Assembly (NCBI RefSeq): GCF_004327985.1
Contig: NZ_SJDL01000005.1
Span: forward strand, 62,001-126,000
Length of the DNA stretch: 64,000 nt
Direction: 5' to 3'
From: Marinobacter halodurans
GTDB lineage: Bacteria; Pseudomonadota; Gammaproteobacteria; Pseudomonadales; Oleiphilaceae
Shown here: positions 35,930 through 44,293 of the stretch, piece after piece
Position numbering within the stretch: the first letter of the stretch is position 1
Layout of the letters: each line of letters opens with the position of its first letter
Program-made: the position numbers and the translations under genes
Notes under the pieces: generated by a model
What the model was told of the DNA's origin: nothing
The model's database searches: none
What the model saw: only the letters and a program-made list of their open reading frames with translations

Positions 35930-37291
35930 CTACTGGGCCATGGCAACGGTCGGGTCCCCGGCGACCGGAGTCCCACCGTGCTCAGCGATGTACTTTTCGG
36001 AATCGACTTTTTTCAGGAAGGCGACCACTTGGCCGTCTTCACCCTTCACCATGTAGGCGGCTTTGCCGAACAGCTTCAGGCCGGTGAGGTTGTCGTAGAC
36101 GTAGGTGGCGTTGATCCGGTCGTCGGCGCCCTTTGACGCTGCCAACATCTTGGCGATGCTGTCGTAGGTGACGATGCCCTTATCCTTGAACCAGATTTCC
36201 GCGGGTTTGAGGGCAGGGTTGTTCGGCTCCGTGGAGACGACGGAAGCGACCAGGGTGTCGTAATCGAGATCCATGGCTTCGTAGGCGGCGCGCAGATAGC
36301 TGTCATCCACCCAGCGATTGAAATCCAGGTCGGGTACGCCGACTTCGCGTTTGAGCAGCGCGAGGTCGTACTTCATCGCATCCACCCACTGGGGCTTGAT
36401 GCTGGCCTCGGCCGTCGTAATGCCGCCTTCGCTGAAGTAGAGGTAGAGGACTTCTTTCTCGACGCCGGTCCAGTCGGACACTTTGACCGCCGCTTCCATC
36501 GGGTTGTCCTGAATCCACTTCTGGGCGGCCAGAGTGGCTTTCAGAATGCCTTCGACGACTTCCGGGTATTTCTCGGCGTAGCGTTCACGAACCACAATGC
36601 CGTGGAACGTCGGGATCTCGGCTTCACTGCCATCGAAGATTTTTCGGCCGGTTTCGCGGTATTCCATGATTTCCGACCAGGGGCAGAAATCGGCGTGGGC
36701 GTCGATCCGACCGGCCTGGATATTGGCAGCACCGACGGCCGGGCTCTGGTTGACGATGCGCACGTCGTCGCTCAGGCCGGCTTCGCTCAGGGCTTTCAGT
36801 GTCATGCCCCACGCGGCGCTGCCGACAGGGACGGAAAGGGTTTTTCCTTTCAGGTCCGCCAGGCTCTGGGCGGGGGAGTCCACCGGGACGACAATGCCGT
36901 TGCCTGTACCCAGCAGGTTGTAGCCGGTCACGCCGATAAAGCGCGTTTCCTGCTTGCCGGTTTCCTGGAACTTGGCGCCGTTCACGATCAGCGGGTAATC
37001 GCCCATGACGCCAAAATCGAGTTTGTCGGCCAGCATCTGATTGGTGATGGGGGGACCGGAATCGTAGTCCCGGAAGATGATGTCGTAGTCGACGTCTTTG
37101 TATTTGCCGGTATGAGGCAGGTACTGATCCAGCAGGTTCAGCTTCTCCAACACAATGCCGCCGGACACCGTGTTGGTCACCATGCTCTGGTGGCCGATAC
37201 CGACACGAATGGTTTCCGCTGATGACGCACTCGCGAACAGCGCGAGCGATCCGCAGAGGGTGATGGTTGCCAGGGCTCTTGAGTCTCTCAT
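35930..37291 (-). CDS. ABC transporter substrate-binding protein with C-terminal extension
   Basis: 453-residue periplasmic protein with a Sec signal peptide (cleavage after ASASSA, about residue 25). The core resembles NrtA/SsuA/TauA-like (NMT1) binders: TIRVGIGHQS, LDFGVMGDYPLIVNG, LKGKTLSVPVGSAAWG, FHGIVVRERYAEKYPEVVEGIL. It is about 120 residues longer than SsuA/TauA. The tail (from about residue 396: LFGKAAYMVKGEDG, YIAEHGG) has a NosL-like look. First gene of the array. Substrate is unknown; a sulfonate or other small anion is the class expectation. Confidence 0.88.
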   Translation of the reverse strand: MRDSRALATITLCGSLALFASASSAETIRVGIGHQSMVTNTVSGGIVLEKLNLLDQYLPHTGKYKDVDYDIIFRDYDSGPPITNQMLADKLDFGVMGDYPLIVNGAKFQETGKQETRFIGVTGYNLLGTGNGIVVPVDSPAQSLADLKGKTLSVPVGSAAWGMTLKALSEAGLSDDVRIVNQSPAVGAANIQAGRIDAHADFCPWSEIMEYRETGRKIFDGSEAEIPTFHGIVVRERYAEKYPEVVEGILKATLAAQKWIQDNPMEAAVKVSDWTGVEKEVLYLYFSEGGITTAEASIKPQWVDAMKYDLALLKREVGVPDLDFNRWVDDSYLRAAYEAMDLDYDTLVASVVSTEPNNPALKPAEIWFKDKGIVTYDSIAKMLAASKGADDRINATYVYDNLTGLKLFGKAAYMVKGEDGQVVAFLKKVDSEKYIAEHGGTPVAGDPTVAMAQ

Positions 37292-37316
37292 CGTCTTATC
37301 CTTCCCGTTTGGTCAC

Positions 37317-37328
37317 TTGTACTAACAG
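37317..37328. promoter_or_regulatory. candidate GntR operator, second copy
   Basis: TTGTACTAACAG, matching the TTGT-N4-ACAA shape at 34006 except for the last base. It lies 26 bases upstream of the first gene of the array, where a repressor site would be expected. Confidence 0.4.
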
Positions 37329-37682
37329 GTCATGATCCGTGGGGTAGGTGTTGCAGACGCTGTGCCATGAACGGGAAAGAGGTTCGAAGCGGTTTGTTTT
37401 TATTGAATTTTGGAAAAATGAAAAATGCGGAATGACAAAAATAGATGTGAAACCGAAGCGTCCCTGTTTGGTGCGAAGGTCATTTTAAAGGGCCAGGACG
37501 GCGCAGGCGGTTTTGGGCGGGGTATGACAAGTAGTGCAAGTTTGGGTGGTGGGAGCGGCTTACTGCAGTGAGACGACAATTCGACAGTCATGCTACGCGT
37601 ACAACAGTCACAAACGGCGGTCTGTTGGTAAGCGTAGCGCCCGTTATACTGGTGGCTCTGTAAGAGAAGACAAGGATCTGTC
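37329..37682. other. intergenic region upstream of the array and of the RhuM-like gene
   Basis: About 350 bases, divergent promoters expected. AT-rich stretch around 37395-37445 (runs of A and T) fits the array's promoter region. No gene or RNA recognised. Confidence 0.4.
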
Positions 37683-38369
37683 ATGACGGAACAGCAAGTG
37701 CGCATCTTTACGGCAAGCGATGGCCAGGCCCGGCTGGAAGTGGCTCTGGAAGCGGAAACGGTTTGGTTAAGTCAGGCCCAGATGGGCCAGCTCTTTGATA
37801 CCACTCCGGAGAACGTCCTGATGCACCTCCAGAACGTGTTCAAGGACGAAGAGTTGTCGGAGCCGGCAACTACTAAGGAATTCTTAGTCGTTCGCCGGGA
37901 AGGTAAGCGGCAGGTTCGCCGCCGCATCAAACATTACAACCTGGACGCCATTATTTCCGTGGGCTACCGGGTCAGCTCCAAGCGCGCGACGCAGTTCCGC
38001 CAATGGGCCACACAGGTTCTGAAAGACCATCTGGTCCAGGGTTATACCCTCAACCAGCGGCGCCTGACGGAGCGCGGTATCGAGTTCGAACTGGCGGTCA
38101 ATCTCCTGAGCCGCACCCTGGCCAACCAGGGCTTGGTCTCCGCCGACGGTGAAGCGGTTGCCCAGGTGATCAGTGATTACGCGCGTTCCTGGAGCCTGCT
38201 GCAAGGCTACGACGAGCAGGAACTGGCCGAAGTCGGCATCAAACAGCCGGACATGCGCCCGCTGGAGCTGGATGAGGCGCTGACCGCGATCGGTGAGTTG
38301 AAACAGATGCTGATGGCCAAGGGCGAAGCTACCGACCTGTTCCTCCTGGAAGAACCCACCAAAGAATAG
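37683..38369 (+). CDS. RhuM-family protein, C-terminally truncated
   Basis: 228 residues. The N-terminal part is a clear RhuM domain: VWLSQAQMGQLFDTTPENVLMHLQNVF, TTKEFLVVRREGKRQVRR, HYNLDAIISVGYRVSSKRATQFRQWATQVLKDHLVQGYTL. The following part (LLQGYDEQELAEVGI) fits the linker in RhuM proteins that carry a C-terminal Fic domain. No Fic motif (HPFxxGN) follows; the gene stops and a LysR gene takes over 54 bases later. Such genes are usually in horizontally acquired islands. It may be a shortened, still translated protein or a decaying gene. Confidence 0.75.
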   Translation: MTEQQVRIFTASDGQARLEVALEAETVWLSQAQMGQLFDTTPENVLMHLQNVFKDEELSEPATTKEFLVVRREGKRQVRRRIKHYNLDAIISVGYRVSSKRATQFRQWATQVLKDHLVQGYTLNQRRLTERGIEFELAVNLLSRTLANQGLVSADGEAVAQVISDYARSWSLLQGYDEQELAEVGIKQPDMRPLELDEALTAIGELKQMLMAKGEATDLFLLEEPTKE

Positions 38370-38422
38370 GTCATGGATGGCGAGGATGAGTTGAAGCGAT
38401 TCGCTGAAATGTCCTGGATCGC

Positions 38423-39328
38423 TCACTCAAACCGATCCCAATAAGGCGGATCCCCAAAGAACCCATCAATGAAGTCGATAAAGCTACGCACCTTGCTGGC
38501 CAGCAGTTGCCGGTGGGCGTAGACCGCATACAAGGCGATTGGCTCCGGCTCGTATTCCCGCAGGATGATCCGAAGCTTGCCCTCCCTGATGGCCGCACCG
38601 GAGATGAAGGTTGGTTGCAGGACAATGCCCGCGCCCTCCATCGCGGTTGCGACAAGCACGTCGCCGTTGTTGCTGACGATGCCCCGGTTGTCGTGGCCAA
38701 TGCTCAGTAGCGTTTTCTGTATCGGCTTGATCGAGTCCATATCCATGTAGGTGTAATGCAGATAATGGTGGTCGATGAGGTCTTCCGGGGTTGTCGGGGT
38801 GCCGTGTTGCTTGAGGTAGTCCGGTGAGGCGCAGAGCACCACCCTGATTGGGGCAATGCGCTTGGCGATCAGCGACGAGCTTTTCAGGTGACCGATCCGC
38901 AGGGCGACATCGAAGCCTTCCTCCACAATATCGACTTTCCGGTCGTTCAACTGGAGATCGATTGTCACCGCAGGGTGCGCTTTCTGGAAAGCGCTCAGCA
39001 GGGGTGGCAGGTGGTGCATGGCAAATGACACCGGGGCGCTGATGCGCAACACGCCCTGCGCCCGGGTGTGGAGGTCGCCAAGCTGGCTCTCCATGTCGTC
39101 GATGTCGGTCAGGACCTGTTGGGCGCCCTGGTAGTACCGGTTGCCCGCTTCGGTCAGGTGGATCCGCCGGGTGGTGCGGTTGAGCAGGCGCAACCCCAAG
39201 TGCTGCTCCAGTTGGGATACGTACTTGCTGACCAACTGCGGTGACGTATCCAGCCGCTCCGCTGCGCGGGTGAAGGTCCCCTCCTGCACCACATGGATGA
39301 AGGCGCGCATGGCTTCGATGCGATCCAT
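38423..39328 (-). CDS. LysR-family regulator
   Basis: 301-residue LysR regulator of the AaeR/DsdC-like large subgroup: HTH in MDRIEAMRAFIHVVQEGTFTRAAERLDTSPQLVSKYVSQLE, RLLNRTTRRIHLTEAGNRYY, effector domain with GVLRISAPVSFAMHHLPPLL. Divergent from the DoxX/dioxygenase pair, which it presumably controls. ATG at 39328. Ligand unknown. Confidence 0.88.
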   Translation of the reverse strand: MDRIEAMRAFIHVVQEGTFTRAAERLDTSPQLVSKYVSQLEQHLGLRLLNRTTRRIHLTEAGNRYYQGAQQVLTDIDDMESQLGDLHTRAQGVLRISAPVSFAMHHLPPLLSAFQKAHPAVTIDLQLNDRKVDIVEEGFDVALRIGHLKSSSLIAKRIAPIRVVLCASPDYLKQHGTPTTPEDLIDHHYLHYTYMDMDSIKPIQKTLLSIGHDNRGIVSNNGDVLVATAMEGAGIVLQPTFISGAAIREGKLRIILREYEPEPIALYAVYAHRQLLASKVRSFIDFIDGFFGDPPYWDRFE

Positions 39329-39490
39329 GGTCGAACTCCGGTGTGTTGGTCGTCGACAATCAACGATTCGTTGATAATAAAGCAATGAAAGGCATCTTAG
39401 TCTTTGTTTTTGGTGATAGTAAAGTGCCGGTATTACCTGGGGTGTGGGCCCCGGGATTCGTCGATCAAGGATTTATTCGAGGTGTCTGTC

Positions 39491-39934
39491 ATGAACAATT
39501 CATTCGTAAATAACCTGCTCCAGTCCAACGCCGGTTTTGCCGCGTTGATCCTGCGGGTGCCGGTCGGTCTGACGCTGGCGGCCCACGGTTCCCAGAAACT
39601 GTTTGGCTGGTTTGGTGGCTACGGCCTGGAAGGCACCGGTCAGTGGATGGCGAGCATCGGCCTGGAGCCGGGTTACCTGATGGCGCTGATGTCCGGCAGT
39701 GCGGAGTTCTTTGGTGGCCTGGCGCTGTTCCTGGGCCTGCTGACCCGCCCTGCAGCGTTCGTGACAGCCTTCACCATGCTGGTGGCGATCTTCTCCGTCC
39801 ACATTGGTAACGGCCTGTTCATGTCGAATAACGGCTACGAGTACGCCCTGGCTCTGTTCGCTGTCACTGTGGCGCTGACTGTTCAGGGCGGCGGCCGGCT
39901 CGCGCTGGATAACCTGATCCACAAGGCAGCCTGA
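39491..39934 (+). CDS. DoxX-family membrane protein
   Basis: 147 residues with four hydrophobic helices. Family motif LRVPVGLTLAAHGSQKLFGWFGG at residues about 17-40 and LFLGLLTRPAAFVTAFTMLVAI later. DoxX-like proteins of this kind are inner-membrane proteins often co-transcribed with ring-cleavage dioxygenases or redox enzymes and linked to oxidative or quinone stress. It lies 90 bases before the LigB-type gene. Confidence 0.88.
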   Translation: MNNSFVNNLLQSNAGFAALILRVPVGLTLAAHGSQKLFGWFGGYGLEGTGQWMASIGLEPGYLMALMSGSAEFFGGLALFLGLLTRPAAFVTAFTMLVAIFSVHIGNGLFMSNNGYEYALALFAVTVALTVQGGGRLALDNLIHKAA

Positions 39935-40024
39935 GGCTTCCGGAGCTTGGGGCTGGCGTGAGAGCTGGCACAGGCTGCTGTGCCGGCTCTGATTGCGGAT
40001 CTAAAATGGGCTTGGAGGAACACG

Positions 40025-40843
40025 ATGATGAATATCACGACCGATGTTCTGTTTATTTCCCATGGTGGTGGTCCGATGCCGTTGCTGGGCGATCCCGGCC
40101 ACCGTGAAATGGTGGACACGCTGAAGGAAATCGCAGGCAAGCTGCGCAAGCCCTCGGCGATCCTGGTGATCAGTGCGCACTGGGAGGCATCGGTCCCGAC
40201 CATCACGGCGGGGGCCCATCCGTCGCTCATCTACGACTACTATGGCTTCCCGCCGGAATCCTACGAGATCCAGTACCCGTGTCCGGGAGCGCCGGAACTG
40301 GCCCGTCAGGTTGGCGCGGCACTGGAGCAGGCCGGTTTACCGGCCCGGCTGGATCATGAGCGGGGCTTTGATCACGGTCTGTTCGTGCCGCTCAAGCTGA
40401 TGTATCCGGAGGCGGATATCCCCTGTGTGCAGCTGTCCCTCGTGAACACGCTGAATGCCGGAACCCACCTGGCGATGGGCCGTGCCTTGCAGGCGCTGGA
40501 CTATGACAACCTGCTGGTGATCGGATCGGGGTTTTCGTTCCACAACATGCGCGCCTTCTTCTCCGCGAATCCCGCGAGCGACGAGGCCCGCAACCTGGCT
40601 TTTGAAGCCTGGCTCGAAGAGACCTGCGGTGATCCCTCAATATCGGAGCCTGAGCGTGCCGAGCGCCTGGCGCATTGGGATCAGGCGCCCCATGCGCGCT
40701 TCTGCCATCCCCGGGAGGAGCATCTGATGCCGTTGCATGTGTGTTACGGGCTGGCCGGGAAGGCGAGTGATGCGCATAGGTCGGCGCGGATCATTGGGAA
40801 GATGTCGGGGATGTATTACTGGCGGGGAGAGTCCCGCGATTAA
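40025..40843 (+). CDS. LigB/DODA-type extradiol dioxygenase family protein
   Basis: 272-residue class III extradiol ring-cleavage fold (4,5-DOPA dioxygenase extradiol type). Metal His candidates are in ISHGGGPMPLL (about residue 12), SAHWEASVPT (about 50) and the catalytic region FDHGLFVPLKLMYPEADIPCVQLSL (about 115). Family members act on catecholic substrates with Fe(II) or are of unknown substrate (YgiD type). GGAGG ribosome site supports the ATG at 40025. Pairing with DoxX and a divergent LysR gene is common. Confidence 0.88.
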   Translation: MMNITTDVLFISHGGGPMPLLGDPGHREMVDTLKEIAGKLRKPSAILVISAHWEASVPTITAGAHPSLIYDYYGFPPESYEIQYPCPGAPELARQVGAALEQAGLPARLDHERGFDHGLFVPLKLMYPEADIPCVQLSLVNTLNAGTHLAMGRALQALDYDNLLVIGSGFSFHNMRAFFSANPASDEARNLAFEAWLEETCGDPSISEPERAERLAHWDQAPHARFCHPREEHLMPLHVCYGLAGKASDAHRSARIIGKMSGMYYWRGESRD

Positions 40844-40902
40844 GACCGGCAATGCCTACGGGCCGGAAACGGCGCTGCTGACGGTGTTTCTGTAAAATTT
40901 GA

Positions 40903-41055
40903 GACCAGCGCCATGACATTCTGAAACAAAAAGGGGTCAAATACTGGCAAGACATCGTGCTTTCGTTGCTTAATGCTGGAGTTGATGGCGACGTGGGAGA
41001 TCCGACTGAAGGGTTTCCTGAGAACAAGAAACAGCTGGTTGGCAGATTGCTCTAG
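40903..41055 (+). pseudogene. orphan coding fragment, C-terminal remnant
   Basis: An open stretch of 50 codons with no ATG/GTG start at its head reads like a normal protein tail (DILKQKGVKYWQDIVLSLLNAG..., ending KKQLVGRLL and TAG). Codon use is A/T richer than neighbours. Family not recognised. Likely the residue of a lost gene between the dioxygenase and the AraC gene. Confidence 0.4.
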
Positions 41056-41088
41056 CTGAAAACCGCTTTGCCATCCAGGAGGTGTATT

Positions 41089-42078
41089 TTGGGTGTTGGC
41101 AAAGAGACCGGTTGTGCGGCCTACTACGAGCGGCAGACCGAAGATGTCGTAGAACATGCCCGAGCACCCGACGGGTGGATACTCAACTACGAGCAGGTTT
41201 CAGCCGGAAAGTTTAGCGGCCTGATTCGACAGGTCGATCTGCCCAGGTTTCAGATTATCGAAGATCGGGCCAACCAGGCGATGGTCAAGAGTGGTACCGC
41301 TCTCGAAGGTTCTGTCTGCTTCAGTCTTCCGGCGAAAGGCAGCTCGCCACAGCTTATCTGTCTTGGAAACAGCTACGATAAACCGGGGCTTCTTGTGGCG
41401 GATTCCCGGAGCTTGCCTGAAGTAAGAACCGTCTCCTATCTCCGCATCTTCAACCTGAACGTGCAAAAGCACCTGCTGGTGGATTACGTCGCCAAGCAGG
41501 GGTTGACGCTTGATACCGAGCGATCGACCTATTTCTTTCCTTTCCAGAGGCCGCTTGAGCAGCAGGAGCTCACCCAGGCCATTACCAACGTTTTGATGCT
41601 GAGTAAGCAGGGCAGGCTTGAGCAGAAAGTCTTCAGGAAAAATGCCCAGGACCTCATTCTTTCACACGTTCTTGATGTCTGCGACGATACCGAGTGTCTG
41701 CGTCACGTTTCCTCCACCCGTAAAAAGCAGATGGTGGATCGCGCGCGTACCTATGTGCTGGAGCACAGTGAGGAGCCGCTGTCCATCATGGACCTGTGTA
41801 ACCATGTCGGAGCCAGTCGCCGCAAACTCCAGTACTGCTTCCAGGACGTGTTGGGGATCAGTCCCGTTTCGTTCCTCCGGATCATGCGCTTGAATGCGGT
41901 CCATCGAATCCTGTGTCGGGTGAGTGACGAAAAGCAGATCCAGGATGTGGCGGCGGACTGGGGGTTTTGGCACCTGGGGCATTTCACCGCGGATTACCGG
42001 AATCTGTTCGGAGAGCGGCCTTCGGACACGCGCCGAAGAGCTATCGGGAAATTGCCAATTTCGGATAACGCCTTCTGA
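41089..42078 (+). CDS. AraC-family regulator
   Basis: 329-residue regulator with a C-terminal AraC DNA-binding domain: first HTH EPLSIMDLCNHVGASRRKLQYCFQDVLGISPVSFLRIMRL and second HTH around IQDVAADWGFWHLGHFTADYRNLFGERPS. The N-terminal 200 residues form a sensor domain like that of other catabolic AraC proteins (EutR-like layout). No ATG fits; an AGGAGG at 41077-41082 points to a TTG start at 41089. It precedes and probably controls the channel-MFS-amidase operon. Confidence 0.85.
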   Translation: MGVGKETGCAAYYERQTEDVVEHARAPDGWILNYEQVSAGKFSGLIRQVDLPRFQIIEDRANQAMVKSGTALEGSVCFSLPAKGSSPQLICLGNSYDKPGLLVADSRSLPEVRTVSYLRIFNLNVQKHLLVDYVAKQGLTLDTERSTYFFPFQRPLEQQELTQAITNVLMLSKQGRLEQKVFRKNAQDLILSHVLDVCDDTECLRHVSSTRKKQMVDRARTYVLEHSEEPLSIMDLCNHVGASRRKLQYCFQDVLGISPVSFLRIMRLNAVHRILCRVSDEKQIQDVAADWGFWHLGHFTADYRNLFGERPSDTRRRAIGKLPISDNAF

Positions 42079-42128
42079 TTGAGAGCCATAAGCTGGAATG
42101 GCTCTATCTCATACAAAAGGCAGTTATT

Positions 42129-43061
42129 ATGAAAATTAACAAGAAAGCTCTTGCCCCAGCACTGCTCGCTACCACCCTCGCATACTCCACCGCTTCAATC
42201 GCCACCGAGAATGGCGCGCCAACCACGGCGTTTGGCCTGTTCGATTTCGGCTCAGGGTACCTGCCACCGACGACCGATCACGGCACCGTTGGTTTCCGCA
42301 CGGCTTACTACACGACCGATCAGCAGAAAGATGGCAACGGCGACGACACGGGCAATGATGTCTCCCTGGATGTCCTTTCACTCTCCCTTGCCTATCTCTA
42401 CATGACCGATAAAACGATCCTGGGTGCAAGGTATGGCGTTGGCGCCGTCGTTCCGTTCTTCAATATGGACGCGCAGCTTAAAGTCAAAGCTGGCGGCATG
42501 ACGGTGTTCGAGGATGACGCCGATGTCTTCGCGCTGGCGGATGTCCAGGTTTTACCCGCACTGCTCCAATGGACGCCAAACCCCAATCTGTCGATTGTCG
42601 CCCTGTTCCAGGTGCAGGCCCCCACCGGCGATTACGACGAAAACCGTCTTGTGTCGCCGGGCCTGAATCATTGGGCCTTTACTCCCCAGGCTGCGTTTAC
42701 CTACGTCAGCGATGGAGGGTATGAAATTTCCTCCTCCTTCCAGCTCGATATCAATACCCGCAATAAGGACACCGACTATCGCAATGGTACGGAATACCGT
42801 CAGGAGTTTGCCCTTGGCAAACACGTCGGTCCCTGGACCATCGGCATTGGCGGCTACCACTACCGTCAGATTACCGATGATGATGCGCCCGGACTGGTGG
42901 ACGGTAACCGGGCGGCGGTCGCAGCGGTAGGACCTGCCATCGGCTTCTTCGCTCCCGGGTCCTCCCTGCCTCCCTTCCGGTTCCACGTCTACAAGGAATT
43001 TGGGGCGAAGAACAGAACCGAGGGTTACAACATGGCCCTGACCACTTCGTACAGTTTCTGA
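42129..43061 (+). CDS. outer-membrane channel, phenol meta-pathway (MetA) type
   Basis: 310 residues with a signal peptide (cleaved after about residue 25, ASIATE) and alternating amphipathic strands ending in a C-terminal Phe (TTSYSF), as outer-membrane barrels do. The pattern GLFDFGSGYLPP at the start and QVQAPTGDYD in the middle fit the Phenol_MetA_deg family, whose members are linked to uptake of aromatic or hydrophobic substrates. First structural gene of the operon, 10 bases before the MFS gene. Confidence 0.85.
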   Translation: MKINKKALAPALLATTLAYSTASIATENGAPTTAFGLFDFGSGYLPPTTDHGTVGFRTAYYTTDQQKDGNGDDTGNDVSLDVLSLSLAYLYMTDKTILGARYGVGAVVPFFNMDAQLKVKAGGMTVFEDDADVFALADVQVLPALLQWTPNPNLSIVALFQVQAPTGDYDENRLVSPGLNHWAFTPQAAFTYVSDGGYEISSSFQLDINTRNKDTDYRNGTEYRQEFALGKHVGPWTIGIGGYHYRQITDDDAPGLVDGNRAAVAAVGPAIGFFAPGSSLPPFRFHVYKEFGAKNRTEGYNMALTTSYSF

Positions 43062-43071
43062 GGGGGAGACC

Positions 43072-44286
43072 ATGAGCAACTCATATCCATCCAGAGAAGC
43101 GGGCCGCCCCCAGGGAATCGTCCTTGTCCTGGGCAGTAGCCTGACCATTATGGGGTCGGTGATGGTCGCCCCGATCATCCCCAAGCTGGTCGCCCAGTTT
43201 GCCCCCACAGAACCCCAGGTCGACGTGTTGGCTCCCCTGGCCATCACCGGGCCGGCCCTGGCCATCGCACTGTTTGCGCCTTTGGCGGGCTGGCTCGCCG
43301 ACCGGGTCGGACGAAAGATCATACTGGTGCTCGCCACCATGCTCTATGCGCTGCTGGGCGCTGCGCCGGCCCTGTTGCAGGACCTGCAGTCGATCGTTCT
43401 GGCGCGTGTTCTTTTCGGCTGTGCCGAGGCGATGGTGATGACGTGCTGTACCACCATGATCGCCGACTACTGGTTTGGAGCGCAGAGGATGCGCTATATC
43501 AATGCCCAGGTCGTTTCGATTGCCCTTGTCGGCTCCCTTTTCTTCGTCGTTGGCGGGGCGCTGGGCGAGCATTCCTGGCGTACACCGTTCTATCTCTACC
43601 TGCTGCCCCTGTTGCTCGTCATTCCCATGATGAAGGTACTCTGGGAACCCATGGCCCGGGCGGAAGAGGTTGAGTCCGACGATGAGGGGATCGACCTGGT
43701 GGCGCTGGTGGTCGGCTATCTGTTGATCCTCGGGGGCATGATCCTGAGCTTCATCGTACCGGTCCAGGCGCCGACCCTGATGGTGCAGATCGGCATTACC
43801 TCGAGCACATTGATTGGTGTCGCCACCGGTTGTGGCTTGCTGGCGTCTCTCGCGGGGGCGCTGTTGTGGCCCGTCATACGCGGCAGGATCGGCATCAAGG
43901 CGACCAATGCGGTACTTCTGGGACTCCTGTCATTCGGTCTGGTCCTGCTCATCAATGCCGGGAGCCTCGCAGGTATCCTGGTGGCTGTGGCGGTCCACGG
44001 TGTGGGTGCCGGGCTGCTTGTCCCCAATGCCATCACGCCGGTTATGGAAGCATTGAACACCGGCAGTAATGGACGGGGTATGGGCGGCTTCACCTCATGC
44101 CTCTACCTGGGACAGTTCATCAGCCCCATTGTCGTGGCCATCATCATCCCCATGGCAGGCGATCTGACCAATGCCATTGCTGTCCTCGCGGCGGTCGGCT
44201 TCGGCTTCGGAGCCCTTTGGCTGATCTCCTGCCTGGTGGCCCGGACTGGATATACCGCCCCTTCAACCACCTCAGCCAAGAAGTGA
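43072..44286 (+). CDS. MFS transporter
   Basis: 404-residue, 12-helix MFS carrier. Motif A: GWLADRVGRKIIL between helices 2 and 3. Sequence style is that of drug/aromatic-compound carriers. It lies between an outer-membrane channel and an amidase with gaps of 10 and 7 bases, so it most likely carries the amidase substrate or product across the inner membrane. Confidence 0.85.
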   Translation: MSNSYPSREAGRPQGIVLVLGSSLTIMGSVMVAPIIPKLVAQFAPTEPQVDVLAPLAITGPALAIALFAPLAGWLADRVGRKIILVLATMLYALLGAAPALLQDLQSIVLARVLFGCAEAMVMTCCTTMIADYWFGAQRMRYINAQVVSIALVGSLFFVVGGALGEHSWRTPFYLYLLPLLLVIPMMKVLWEPMARAEEVESDDEGIDLVALVVGYLLILGGMILSFIVPVQAPTLMVQIGITSSTLIGVATGCGLLASLAGALLWPVIRGRIGIKATNAVLLGLLSFGLVLLINAGSLAGILVAVAVHGVGAGLLVPNAITPVMEALNTGSNGRGMGGFTSCLYLGQFISPIVVAIIIPMAGDLTNAIAVLAAVGFGFGALWLISCLVARTGYTAPSTTSAKK

Positions 44287-44293
44287 TATCGAC

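Noticed and set aside
34062-37291. Calling the ABC transporter a sulfonate (ssu) or taurine (tau) system by name
   Set aside because: No ssuD, tauD or other desulfonating enzyme is present and the binding protein has an extra domain; only the superfamily can be supported.
40929-40940. AAAAAGGGGTC-like string resembling REP-transposase-linked repeats
   Set aside because: Single occurrence inside a better explained coding fragment; no second copy or hairpin.
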